Position numbers and translations under genes: made by a program. From the NCBI GenBank assembly GCA_036936605.1, contig JAUPFV010000001.1, positions 154,413,187-154,477,186 on the forward strand: a stretch of DNA of 64,000 nucleotides. The letters are read 5' to 3'. Below the pieces are notes generated by a model that saw only the letters and a list, made by a program, of their open reading frames with translations, ran no database searches and was not told the origin of the DNA. Positions 22,690-32,564 of the stretch are shown piece after piece; position 1 is the stretch's first letter; each line of letters opens with the position of its first letter. Source of the DNA: Limnanthes douglasii subsp. nivea. Lineage: Eukaryota; Streptophyta; Magnoliopsida; Brassicales; Limnanthaceae.

Positions 22690-25656
22690 TTAAGGTTGAG
22701 CCTTTGAAGATGGCTCACCCTCATCTTTTTTCTTCCCCTTGATGTCGCTCTTCCCCTCGACAATCTTCTTACCCTTGGGGTCAATCTCTTCCTCACCTGG
22801 ACTCTCTCCGGTTTCCTCTTCATCACCGGACGACGACACATCAGTATACCATTCATCAACCATGGTCCAGTATGGGAGATCATCGTCATCTACATAGCGC
22901 CATAAGTCCCCTAGTCTCCTCTTCGGGAACTTCTCGTGAAACAGGAGGACCATATCGGACTTCACTTTTTCAATCATTAATTCTTCACTCCGTATCATCT
23001 CCCTGGCATAAGCGTTGATTTTGGCCTTGATCATGGCCTCTTGATCCTTCACCAAAGCATCTTTCTCTTCAACAGCCCGGTTTACTGCATTCTCTAAAGC
23101 AAGTTTGTCAGTGGTCAGATTGGTGACAAGCGTCTCCTTTGCTCCAGTTTCTCCTCTTGAGGCTGTCAAGTCCTTCTCCAGTCCGGACAGCTTAGCCCAG
23201 AGATCTTTTACGGTCTCTTATAAAGAAGCAACCTTTGTGTTGCTTTCATTTTGATTCTTCTTTAGCTGTTCGTTCGACTCCTTAAGCAAATCAACCTTAG
23301 TAGCAGCAGTCCTGAGGTCATCGGACAACTTCTCCTTCTCAGACTTGAGGTCCTTGATGGTGGTTGCCTGACTTCGGACTTGCCTTTCCAAAGTAAGTAC
23401 TGGCTGCACGTTGCTAAGGAGGGAATGAGCTATAACGTCCCTCTCACTGGAAACCATAAAAGTCCTACCATTGAAATTCACTGTGTTGGAACTACTTGGG
23501 GGAACATATGGCCCTGCGAATTCATCTCTTGACAGGCCAAGGAAATAATCACCTAGTTCGCCAAGGCCGGTGACGTCCACTTCATCCATGTTAATCTCTC
23601 CCCTTTCGACCTCATCAGTATGGAATTCCATTGGAATCCCTTCGTTAAGATTCCCTGGGATCTCTTCGGCTAGCGTCGGATCGGTTGGGAAAGTGGGCTC
23701 TGGATCCCGGAGAGCGAGCTCTTCTCCTTGGGAAGTCTTTTTCTTTTTGACTTCCCTGTCAGCACTGTCACTTGCTTGCTTACGAGCCCGTTTGGAAGCC
23801 CTTGAAGGTTTTGGGGGATTCACTCCTTGTTTCTCGCTCTCCTGTTCTACCACCTGTAGGAGGTTTGCATCAACTTGAGCCTGGGCTGGCACCTCTGTGT
23901 TTGTTGGGGCCTCTTTCTCAGTATCCTCTGCTACTTTCCTGCCTTTCTTCTTTTTGCCCTTCATTTTACTTGGGGATTTGGCCCGGGCAGGAAGAAAGAG
24001 GGTCCCATCCAGTTCATGAGACCTTCTCAGCACGACATCTTCATCAGGTGGGGTGGAGAACTCCTCCCAGGTTAAGTCTCTTCGACCTGTGGTGTTCCAC
24101 AGGTGAGACCTCGCTAGGTTCCCAGGAGTGAAGGCTTTATGAAACCGGTTCTCCCAGTTCTCTGCGGCCCAAGCGTTGAGCTTGCCACAAGTGACCTGTC
24201 CGGCCTTCAGATAGTCCCCGAACTTCTTTGGCAGCTCTGACAAAACAAAAGAAAAACTGATTAGTATAAACTTAAAGGAAAGAGAGGTTCGAACAGAAAC
24301 TTAGAATAAAAACTTACGATCGCTTCTCCATATACTTCGAAGAAGGCTAGGATTCTCCCTGGTTTTGATTTTCTTGCCATTTTCCCATGAGCCACTGACA
24401 AATAAGAACTGGCTCCTCCATTTGCTCTTCGACTCCAGGAGATCATCGACAACTTTAAGATCATTCCCCATGTTGAAATGGTAGAAGGGGAACTGATGCT
24501 GTTTGCACAAGTTAGCCACAGCTGCAAACTCTTCCATAGGAAGAGGAATTCCGGATAGCCTAGACGCCATAATACATGACATCAAGGTGTACCAACCGTT
24601 GGGGCTTAGCTGTGTTGGACATAGCTTGACCAAATGAAAATAGCGCACTATCTCTGGGTCCAGTGGGAACCTAAGTCCCCAATTGAATAGCTCCGTAAAG
24701 AAGACTATCTCATTTCTTTTGCAGTCCATCGGGGTCTCTGGATTGATGGGAATTCGAATCTTTACATTCTCAGGGATCCCCCACTTAGTACGCAGTCGTC
24801 CCAGATCTTTAGTATGGATGAACGCATACTTGGTCTTTAACAGAGATAAAAGATATTTGAACTCCACCTTGTGAAAGCAGGGCCCTACTCTCCCTTCGAG
24901 GCTCTCCGGCAGGTCCGGACGCCTCAGATACAAGTCTTCTTTGCCCTTCTTGGCAACAACGATAGCAGTTTCAACCTGTCCGGAGGACTCGGACTCAAAT
25001 CTAACCTCCTCAGTGGAGTCCTCCATCCTCTCCTCCATTATTGTTGGGGGAGCTTCTGTAGAAACAGCCTGGGGAGGGATGAAGCTTGGCACAGCTAATC
25101 CACCGGACTGTTGGCTCTCCGAATGTTTTCGACTTACCACCTCAGTTTGAGTTTCTGAGGTTGAAGTTTCTTTGGGAGGTAGAGGACTGCTAGCCCCCGG
25201 ACCGGCCGGCTTTTCCCGGAGAGTCCTAATAGTTGCCCCGGACCCTGATTCGCTAGTGTTTTTGGAAGAAAGCCCTTTAACCAACCTAATTGGCCTTTTC
25301 ATGATTAATTTGTCTGGGGAGTGGTCAGAATCGGACCCCATAGCAATAAAAGAGGATTTTTTCCTAACACTGGTGACGGTGACCCCCGGTTCGACAATAG
25401 GAATCGACTCTTGAACTGAAGAGCCAGATACTATGGGAGAGAGTGTTGATTGAAAGAGTTTCCTAGGTTTTGTACCTTTAGAAGAAGATGAACCTCTGTC
25501 AGATTCTTCGATTGAAGGGGCTGGTTTCTCGACAGGCGACGCTGGAAGCCCTGCTGCAAGTCTTTTTTCTTTTTCAACTCTTTGAGCTTTCTCCAATTCT
25601 GAGAGGTTAAGCCAACCGCCCTTAATCAGTGCTGTTCTTGCTGTGAACATAAACAA
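22690..25656 (-). pseudogene. Antisense accessory gene of El2 (one intron, one stop)
   Basis: It runs opposite to gag-pol, starting MFMFTARTALIKGGWLNLSE at 25656. Residues 1-240 are Ser/Pro/Thr-rich. Residues about 255-400 (FKYLLSLLKTKYAFIHTKDL, WGIPENVKIRIP, FFTELFNWGLRFPLDPEIV, LCPTQLSPNGWYTLMSCI) resemble the plant putative gypsy-type domain (Transposase_28, PF04195). An 81-bp GT-AG intron at 24237-24317 joins this in frame to exon 2 (LPKKFGDYLKAGQV, WENRFHKAFTPGN). Exon 2 has a basic segment, then a long coiled coil (LERQVRSQATTIKDLKSEKE). One TAA at 23218-23220 interrupts the coil; the frame continues to an acidic end at 22690. Such antisense genes are known from Tat elements; the function is unknown. 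Confidence 0.85.
24237..24317 (-). other. Intron in antisense gene of El2
   Basis: On the minus strand, GATC is followed by GTAAGTTTTTATTC (24317 downward). The interval ends TTTTGTTTTGTCAG at 24237, before AGCTGCCAAAG. Without splicing, exon 1 runs into a TAA within the interval. Splicing joins phase-1 ends and keeps the frame. El4 has a GT-AG interval at the matching site. Confidence 0.85.
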
Positions 25657-26067
25657 CTAAGGAAATTTTGAAGTTTTAGAGAGATAAAGCTTTGGGTGAA
25701 ATGGCAAAGTGAAAGAGATAGTGAGACTGTGAAAGGTGAAAAGAATTTATAGTAAATGTGAAAAACGGGTTTGATTCCTAGGAGAATCCGAAAAGTTGGG
25801 TAATGATTAAAAGACGGCGCTGATGTCATTTATGGCATTTAAAAGAGGTAACTTGTTCGAGAAAGTGGTGCAACTTTCAAGGAGAAAAAACGGCTAAAGT
25901 GACCAACCAGAGAGTGACACGTGTCCCACTAACTCTGACAAGAACCGTTTGGAATTCGTAACGTTTGGTCTGTCCGGTTCTATTCTCAACTCTCTCCGAA
26001 TTGATAAACCACTTCCTGAATCAGACTGTTTTTCAGTTCTTTGACAAGGATACTTGTTCAAATACCT
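25657..26067 (-). promoter_or_regulatory. Upstream region of El2 antisense gene
   Basis: About 400 bp between the start of the antisense gene and the polypurine tract. It must hold the gene's own promoter, unless transcription starts in the 3' LTR on the minus strand. A TATA-like TATAAATTC on the minus strand is at 25742-25750, about 90 bp before the ATG, and a pyrimidine-rich leader follows it. No other gene is seen. Confidence 0.45.
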
Positions 26068-26081
26068 AAAAAAGGGGCTCC
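26068..26081 (+). other. Polypurine tract of El2
   Basis: AAAAAAGGGGCTCC immediately precedes the 3' LTR. Plus-strand DNA synthesis starts from such a tract. El4 and the fragment at 37232 have a matching AAAGGGGCTACC-like tract on the minus strand. Confidence 0.8.
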
Positions 26082-26562
26082 TGATGAGTCCGAATTCGGA
26101 GTGCTCCCCGGAAGGGCACCCCAAAGTAAATCTCTCCGTAAATCGGACAGGCTCCAAGAGCTTAATTCGGACAGGACTTTTGAACCGGGCAGATGACTTT
26201 GAACACTGCAAGTCAAAAGCAGTTCGAACTATGACTAAAGTACTAAAAACCCTAAACACTATCTGACTAAGCTACCTACCCATCTGCTTAAAACTCATGG
26301 GTCTTTAAACATGACCCGGGTCCATTAAACTTGACCCGAAAGCCCATAAGGGCCCAAACTACATACTATAAATACCCAACCACCAGCATTAACTATGGGT
26401 AACAAAAATTTACTGCTGCCAAGCTGCTCAATTCTCTCTCCACATTAAAAGCACTTTGAAACACCCTTAAACTCACACACACCACCGTGAAACACCCTCA
26501 CGCCGCCTTAAAACTCCACTTGAAATTACCAGCCTACCCTCAGGCTACTTTTATCCTCACCA
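26082..26562 (+). repeat. 3' LTR of El2
   Basis: 481 bp, TGATGAGTCC to CCTCACCA, followed by the target duplication CCCAA. TATAAAT at 26367-26373. Nearly identical to the 5' LTR, see that entry for the differences. Confidence 0.95.
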
Positions 26563-29500
26563 CCCAATACCGGAAGGACCGTGGCGAAAAGTCAGCATGG
26601 ATTTCATCTTTGGGCTGCCAAGAACACATAGAGGTAACGATTTCATTTTTGTAGTGGTTGACAGGTTGTCTAAGATGGTCCACTTCATTGCCTGCAAGAA
26701 AACCACAGATGCTGTAAATGTTGTTAATTTATACTTGCGTGAGGTCTACCGCTTACATGGTCTACCCTTGAATATCATTTCGGCTCGCGATAAGCGGTTT
26801 GTGGGGTTTTTTTTTGAGGAGTTTGTGGCGCCTCACAAACATGAAGCTGAGTTTTAGCAGCGCGTATCACCCGCAGACAGACGGCCAAACCGAGGTAACT
26901 AACGTTAGGCAACATGTTACATACAGAGGTCTCTGGGAACTTGAAAGCATGGGATTCCCGTCTTTATCACGTTGAATTCGCCTACAACAGGCACCACAAG
27001 CGCAGTATTGGGTATAGTTCCTTCATGGTAGTCTATGGTTATAACCCACGGGGTCCTATAGATATAGCTTTCCCAACGCTTGATAAGGTTCCAGCTAAGG
27101 TCGAGAACGTCATTCCTGATCTATGGGAGATCCATGAGAACACCCGCAAACACCTGGAGGAAACAACACAAAAGTACAAGATCGTAGCAGATAAGAAGCG
27201 CCGCCTGGTGGAGTTTGTAATAGAGGACTGTTTATGGGCTGTTTTGACCAGGGATAGCTATCCTGCACACGAGTACAACAAGTTGGCTGCAAGGTATATC
27301 CTCTAATGCAGGTCTATACCTACCACTCCCAATACCGGAAGGACCGTGGCGAAAAGTCAGCATGGATTTCATCTTTGGGCTGCCAAGAACACATAGAGGT
27401 AACGATTTCATTTTTGTAGTGGTTGACAGGTTGTCTAAGATGGTCCACTTCATTGCCTGCAAGAAAACCACAGATGCTGTAAATGTTGTTAATTTATACT
27501 TGCGTGAGGTCTACCGCTTACATGGTCTACCCTTGAATATCGTTTCTACTCGCGATAAGCGGTTTGTGGGCTTTTTTTTTGAGGAGTTTGTGGCTCCTCA
27601 CAAACATGAAGCTGAGTTTTAGCAGCGCGTATCACCCGCAGACAGACGGCCAAACCGAGGTAACTAACGTTAGGCAACATGTTACACACAGAGGTCTCTG
27701 GGAACTTGAAAGCATGGGATTCCCGTCTTTATCACGTTGAATTCGCCTACAACAGGCACCACAAGCGCAGTATTGGGTATAGTTCCTTCATGGTAGTCTA
27801 TGGTTATAACCCACGGGGTCCTATAGATATAGCTTTCCCAACGCTTGATAAGGTTCCAGCTAAGGTCGAGAACGTCATTCCTGATCTATGGGAGATCCAT
27901 GAGAACACCCGCAAACACCTGGAGGAAACAACACAAAAGTACAAGATCGTAGCAGATAAGAAGCGCCGCCTGGTGGAGTTTGTAATAGAGGACTGTTTAT
28001 GGGCTGTTTTGACCAGGGATAGCTATCCTGCACACGAGTACAACAAGTTGGCTGCAAGGTATATCCTCTAATGCAGGTCTATACCTACCACTCCCAATAC
28101 CGGAAGGACCGTGGCGAAAAGTCAGCATGGATTTCATCTTTGGGCTGCCAAGAACACATAGAGGTAACGATTTCATTTTTGTAGTGGTTGACAGGTTGTC
28201 TAAGATGGTCCACTTCATTGCCTGCAAGAAAACCACAGATGATGTAAATGTTGTTAATTTATACTTGCGTGAGGTCTACCGCTTACATGGTCTACCCTTG
28301 AATATCGTTTCTACTCGCGATAAGCGGTTTGTGGGCTTTTTTTTGAGGAGTTTGTGGCTCCTCACAAACATGAAGCTGAGTTTTAGCAGCGCGTATCACC
28401 CGCAGACAGACGGCCAAACCGAGGTAACTAACGTTAGGCAACATGTTACACACAGAGGTCTCTGGGAACTTGAAAGCATGGGATTCCCGTCTTTATCACG
28501 TTGAATTCGCCTACAACAGGCACCACAAGCACAGTATTGGGTATAGTCCCTTCATGGTAGTCTATGGTTATAACCCACGGGGTCCTATAGATATAGCTTT
28601 CCCAACGCTTGATAAGGTTCCAGCTAAGGTCGAGAACGTCATTCCTGATCTATGGGAGATCCATGAGAACACCCGCAAACACCTGGAGGAAACAACACAA
28701 AAGTACAAGATCGTAGCAGATAAGAAGCGCCGCCTGGTGGAGTTTGTAATAGAGGACTGTTTATGGGCTGTTTTGACCAGGGATAGCTATCCTGCACACG
28801 AGTACAACAAGTTGGCTGCAAGGTATATCCTCCAATGCAGGTCTATACCTACCACTCCCAATACCGGAAGGACCGTGGCGAAAAGTCAGCATGGATTTCA
28901 TCTTTGGGCTGCCAAGAACACATAGAGGTAACGATTTCATTTTTGTAGTGGTTGACAGGTTGTCTAAGATGGTCCACTTCATTGCCTGCAAGAAAACCAC
29001 AGATGTTGTAAATGTTGTTAATTTATACTTGCGTGAGGTCTACCGCTTACATGGTCTACCCTTGAATATCGTTTCTGCTCGCGATAAGCGGTTTGTGGGG
29101 TTTTTTTTTGAGGAGTTTGTGGCGCCTCACAAACATGAAGCTGAGTTTTAGCAGCGCGTATCACCCGCAGACAGACGGCCAAACCGAGGTAACTAACGTT
29201 AGGCAACATGTTACACACAGAGGTCTCTGGGAACTTGAAAGCATGGGATTCCTGTCTTTATCACGTTGAATTCGCCTACAACAGGCACCACAAGCGCAGT
29301 ATTGGGTATAGTCCCTTCATGGTAGTCTATGGTTATAACCCACGGGGTCCTATAGATATAGCTTTCCCAACGCTTGATAAGGTTCCAGCTAAGGTCGAGA
29401 ACATCATTCATGATCTATGGGAGATCCATGAGAACACCCGCAAACACCTGGAGGAAACAACACAAAAGTACAAGATCGTAGCAGATAAGAAGCGCCGCCT

Positions 29501-30350
29501 GGTGGAGTTTGTAATAGAGGACTGTTTATGGGCTGTTTTGACCAGGGATAGCTATCCTGCACACGAGTACAACAAGTTGGCTCCAAGGTATATCCTCCAA
29601 TGCAGGTCTATACCTACCACTCCCAATACCGGAAGGACCGTGGCGAAAAGTCAGCATGGATTTCATCTTTGGGCTGCCAGGAACACATAGAGGTAACGAT
29701 TTCATTTTTGTAGTGGTTGACAGGTTGTCTAAGATGGTCCACTTCATTGCCTGCAAGAAAACCACAGATGCTGTAAATGTTGTTAATTTATACTTGCGTG
29801 AGGTCTACCGCTTACATGGTCTACCCTTGAATATCGTTTCTGCTCGCGATAAGCGGTTTGTGGGGTTTTTTTTTTAGGAGTTTGTGGCGCCTCACAAACA
29901 TGAAGCTGAGTTTTAGCAGCGCGTATCACCCGCAGACAGACGGCCAAACCGAGGTAACTAACGTTAGGCAACATGTTACACAGAGGTCTCTGGGAACTTG
30001 AAAGCATGGGATTCCCGTCTTTATCACGTTGAATTCGCCTACAACAGGCACCACAAGCGCAGTATTGGGTATAGTCCCTTCATGGTAGTCTATGGTTATA
30101 ACCCACGGGGTCCTATAGATATAGCTTTCCCAACGCTTGATAAGGTTCCAGCTAAGGTCGAGAACGTCATTCCTGATCTATGGGAAATCCATGAGAACAC
30201 CCGCAAACACCTGGAGGAAACAACACAAAAGTACAAGATCGTAGCAGATAAGAAGCGCCGCCTGGTGGAGCTTGTAATAGAGGACTGTTTATGGGCTGTT
30301 TTGACCAGGGATAGCTATCTTGCACACGAGTACAACAAGTTGGCTGCAAG

Positions 30351-30699
30351 GAAGGTGGGTCCATTTGAAATTATTGAAACGATTAATCCCAATGCATACA
30401 AGTTGAAGCTACCCAGCCACATGTAGACCCATAACGTTTTCAACGTGAAGCACCTGGTTCCATTTACCGCTGCTGCTAAGGACGATAAAACTGAGAATTC
30501 GCGGGAGAATTCTTCCGAAGAAGGAGAGGATGATGTAGTTGCACGAGCCAATGGCTATATGGCCCTTTTGGACAAACAGAAACGGGCTTTATTTGGGGCC
30601 CAAGTATCAGAATTAGGCGTTGAGACCACTCAAATCAAACGCGTCGAGAAGCCCAACAATTTCCGAAAGCATCACTATGTGATGAAGTTCAGGCCCTAA
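30351..30699 (+). pseudogene. Integrase C-terminal end of element C
   Basis: Continuing from the fifth unit: VGPFEIIETINPNAYKLKLP, a TAG at 30424, NVFNVKHLVPFTAA, then an acidic tail and a stop at 30697. GPFEI...NAYKL...FNVKHL is the usual end of plant Ty3 integrase. No chromodomain is visible in the remaining 80 residues. Confidence 0.85.
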
Positions 30700-30816
30700 A
30701 TTCCATCGTTTAAACCCTCGTTTTGCTATTTTAATGAATTTTCTACATTTTCCTATTATTATTTTTTTGGATTTTATTAAAATACTTAACCAGCTCCAAT
30801 CGCTTTGAAATTGGGC
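30700..30816. other. 3' untranslated region of element C
   Basis: A short AT-rich stretch between the pol stop and the presumed LTR. No gene seen. Confidence 0.5.
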
Positions 30817-31057
30817 TGAGACTTTGATGAATAAAAATTGAAATCTTTTGCCTCAGACCCTAGGGTTTCGAGCACTTTTATAAAAGGCTCTCAAACCCTA
30901 GTTTTGCCTCAGACTTTGATGAATAAAAATTGAAATCTTTCTCTCAGTCTCTGAGTCTCTTATATTATAACCTAGGGTTAGGTATATATCTATTGTTTTG
31001 TATCTTTCTTCTTGATTTCTATAGCCGACGATTATGTTTCGACAGCAGTCGCCACCA
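30817..31057 (+). repeat. 3' LTR of element C (start uncertain)
   Basis: 30942-31057 aligns with the 5' LTR end and terminates CCACCA. The upstream limit is a guess at TGAGACTTTGATG (30817), after a TTGAAATTGGGC purine-containing stretch. A perfect 30-bp direct repeat, AGACTTTGATGAATAAAA and onward, occurs at 30819-30848 and 30911-30940. Confidence 0.6.
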
Positions 31058-31787
31058 CTTTAACCTGAGGACCTTTGGAGCCTCTCTATCCACTTCGACC
31101 TCGGGGCCTTTAGCTAAATCTATTAGCTTTCCAGCAGTGGAGGCTGTCCATCTGTGTTATCCTCTAGCGAGCCATCAACCTTCTCCTTGTCTACTAACAC
31201 CATCTTCCGTTTGGAAAATGGCACTGCATCGGTCACTACCTTGCTTTTTTGTTAAAGGACAATCATCCCTATTTTTTTCACCTTCTTCACAGGGGGCGCA
31301 CCCTCTCTTCCTTATGATCCACCCCTCTGCAATCTCAGTCAAGGCCACCACTGGTCCCTAACCTGCAACTTCTTCAGTGTTATCCCTTCCCTCAGGGGTA
31401 AATGATGATCCGCTTGCCTCTTGTACCCTTCTCCTTTGAGGTACCGCCAGTCTGAGTAGGACATATACCAACAAAACTATAGAAATCCCTGATCAAAGTA
31501 GGACATATACCAACAAAACTATAGAAATCCCTGATCAAAGTAGAATGAGGGAGGCACAATCTCCAGTCGAAGACAGTGGTGTAAGGCCGACATCCTGTAC
31601 AAGGCGCTCTAACTATCACATCATCGGGCATTATGTATATAAACTTAAACTTATTAAATGAACCCTCGGTTATATACCCATATTTAGGGGTTATTTTAGC
31701 GAACTACTCCTCCAAATATTGGGAGCTTTCGTAATGAGAGTTTCCAACTACACCAGTCTTTTTCTTCATCGTTTTCTTTGGCGCCAT
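31058..31787 (-). pseudogene. Accessory gene start of copy B (truncated)
   Basis: On the minus strand the ATG at 31787 begins MAPKKTMKKKTGVVGNSHYE, then QYLEE-FAKITPKYGYITEG and IMPDDVIVRAP. This aligns with the copy A accessory gene (FLEEYFARVILKYAYLT, YGIPDTVITRVP). A 42-bp duplication lies inside (31455-31538). Further on, EGWIIRKRGCAP and GPEVEVDREAPKVLRLKW are seen. Element C and a deletion remove the rest. Stops are present. Confidence 0.65.
31455..31538. repeat. 42-bp perfect tandem duplication
   Basis: The unit AGTAGGACATATACCAACAA... (42 bp) occurs at 31455-31496 and again at 31497-31538 without a change. Being in phase (14 codons), it extends the minus-strand reading with a repeated LIRDFYSFVGICPT. 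Confidence 0.95.
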
Positions 31788-32370
31788 GGTTCGACCGACT
31801 GCAATGACCTAAGATCAGTCGTAAAAATCAAGGTATTATCCTATCCTAAGTTGGTTCAGTTTCACTGTGAAGAAAGCCCCCCTATAGCAAACATCTTAAG
31901 ATCGTACCCACATATATGTTTCCCACACCCTAAATGATGTACAAAATTTTACTTCTAAAAGGACATACGAACAAAATCAATAAATCAAAACGTAGCAAAC
32001 ATACCTATAAAGTAAAAAAATCCCTGGATCCTCCTTCTTGAAAGTGAAATACAGGAATGTACAAGCAAAAATAGAAGCCTTTTGGGGTTCTATTCATAGA
32101 TAAAAAACAAGAGAATACCAAGTTTTAGAAAGAAACACTAAAAAATTCCTTGTGACATTTCTTTTTATCTCCCTTCAAATTCCAGCCATGTGGGCCAGCC
32201 ACTCAACCGTCAAAATCCACTAGTCTAAAATAGCACGCCATTTATAATACACCCGTGAGATCACGTGTTGTCATATCAAACTGCCTCATCAACCGAACAC
32301 ACCTTTCTTTATATCGAATCCACTCACAATTTTTATTCCATTAACCAACTTTTACTTAGTTAGTCAATAG
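31788..32370. other. Upstream region of copy B accessory gene
   Basis: Non-coding stretch between the accessory gene start and the polypurine tract of copy B, comparable to 25657-26067 in El2. It is AT-rich, with no gene and no clear repeat. Confidence 0.4.
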
Positions 32371-32564
32371 ACTATGGGGGAGCCCTGATTAGGTTAGTAA
32401 TATCCATACCAGTATCATAAAGAAAGATGTGAATAAGGCCCAAAGCAATTTAGACAAGTCCGACCGAGTATAAATATTAGATTGATGACATACAATTGTA
32501 TCTTCTTCTTGAATCAATAAAGTTACTATTTTGGCAAATACTTGTTAAGTTTTTCACGTTAACA
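32371..32564 (+). repeat. Polypurine tract and short 3' LTR of copy B
   Basis: ACTATGGGGGAGCCC at 32371-32385 is followed by TGATTAGGTTAG. Copy D has the parallel ACTACGGTGAGCCC then TAATGAGG at 61069-61090. The LTR ends in TTGAATCAATAAAG...CACGTTAACA at 32564, like TTGATCAATAAAA...CATAACA in D. At 179 bp against 735 bp in D, most of the middle is deleted. Confidence 0.6.

Larger units (their letters stand above)
16036..26562 (+). mobile_element. El2: young full-length Tat retrotransposon
   Basis: 10,527 bp, bounded by the 5-bp duplication CCCAA (16031-16035 and 26563-26567), which is present once in the uninterrupted copies of the target further downstream. It has two LTRs of 482 and 481 bp, a primer site, gag, protease, RT, Ty3 RNase H, archaeal-type RNase H, integrase, an antisense accessory gene and a polypurine tract. 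The LTRs differ by about six substitutions and one 1-bp indel. With the often used 1.3e-8 per site per year this is roughly half a million years, an assumption-dependent figure. Dual RNase H plus an antisense gene place it in the Tat lineage (Retand/Grande type). Confidence 0.95.
15997..30350 (+). repeat. Five tandem ~765-bp units of decayed integrase
   Basis: Unit starts (GGTATATCCTC-AATGCAGG) are at 15997, 27293, 28058, 28822 and 29587. Unit 1 is split by El2 (16036-26562). The unit lengths are 764 or 765 bp. Each unit ends AGTTGGCTGCAAG (unit 4 has CTCCAAG) and passes straight into the next start. The last one passes instead to GAAGGTGGGTCC, the natural integrase continuation. Each encodes [20 protein letters not shown], then, across a T run of 8-10 and further shared frame breaks, VEFAYNRHHKRSIGYS and PFMVVYGYNPRGPIDIAFP. 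Unit differences are few. The AAGG shared by both ends points to a microhomology event as origin. Confidence 0.93.
12381..31057 (+). mobile_element. Ty3/gypsy element C (iMet primer site), split by El2
   Basis: Two similar ~115-bp LTR ends (12381-12495 and 30942-31057) enclose gag, protease, RT, RNase H and integrase. Its protease (IDSGSCENV) and the tRNA-iMet-type primer site differ from the Tat elements around it. It is probably on the chromovirus side of Ty3/gypsy, but no chromodomain is visible. The Tat element at 16036-26562 interrupts integrase, and the integrase segment is tandemly repeated. Confidence 0.8.
10435..32564 (+). mobile_element. Family-I Tat element, copy B, split by element C
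   Basis: Protease, RT and RNase H (10435-12380), then, after the inserted element C, the start of the antisense accessory gene (31058-31787), a polypurine tract (32371-32385) and a short 3' LTR (32386-32564). Gag and the 5' LTR are missing, and so are integrase and most of the accessory gene. The 5' break lies directly against the accessory-gene start of copy A. Confidence 0.7.

Noticed and set aside
27110..29765. Regular series of 60- and 79-codon minus-strand readings
   Set aside because: They recur every 765 bp because the DNA unit repeats; they are shadows of the integrase segment.
26563..30350. Possible CRISPR-like array
   Set aside because: Units are long, contiguous and homologous throughout, with no unique spacers; the DNA is plant nuclear.
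30425..30699. Chromodomain at the end of element C integrase
   Set aside because: The tail is acidic and shows no chromodomain-like aromatic cage or fold pattern that I can recognise; lineage left open.
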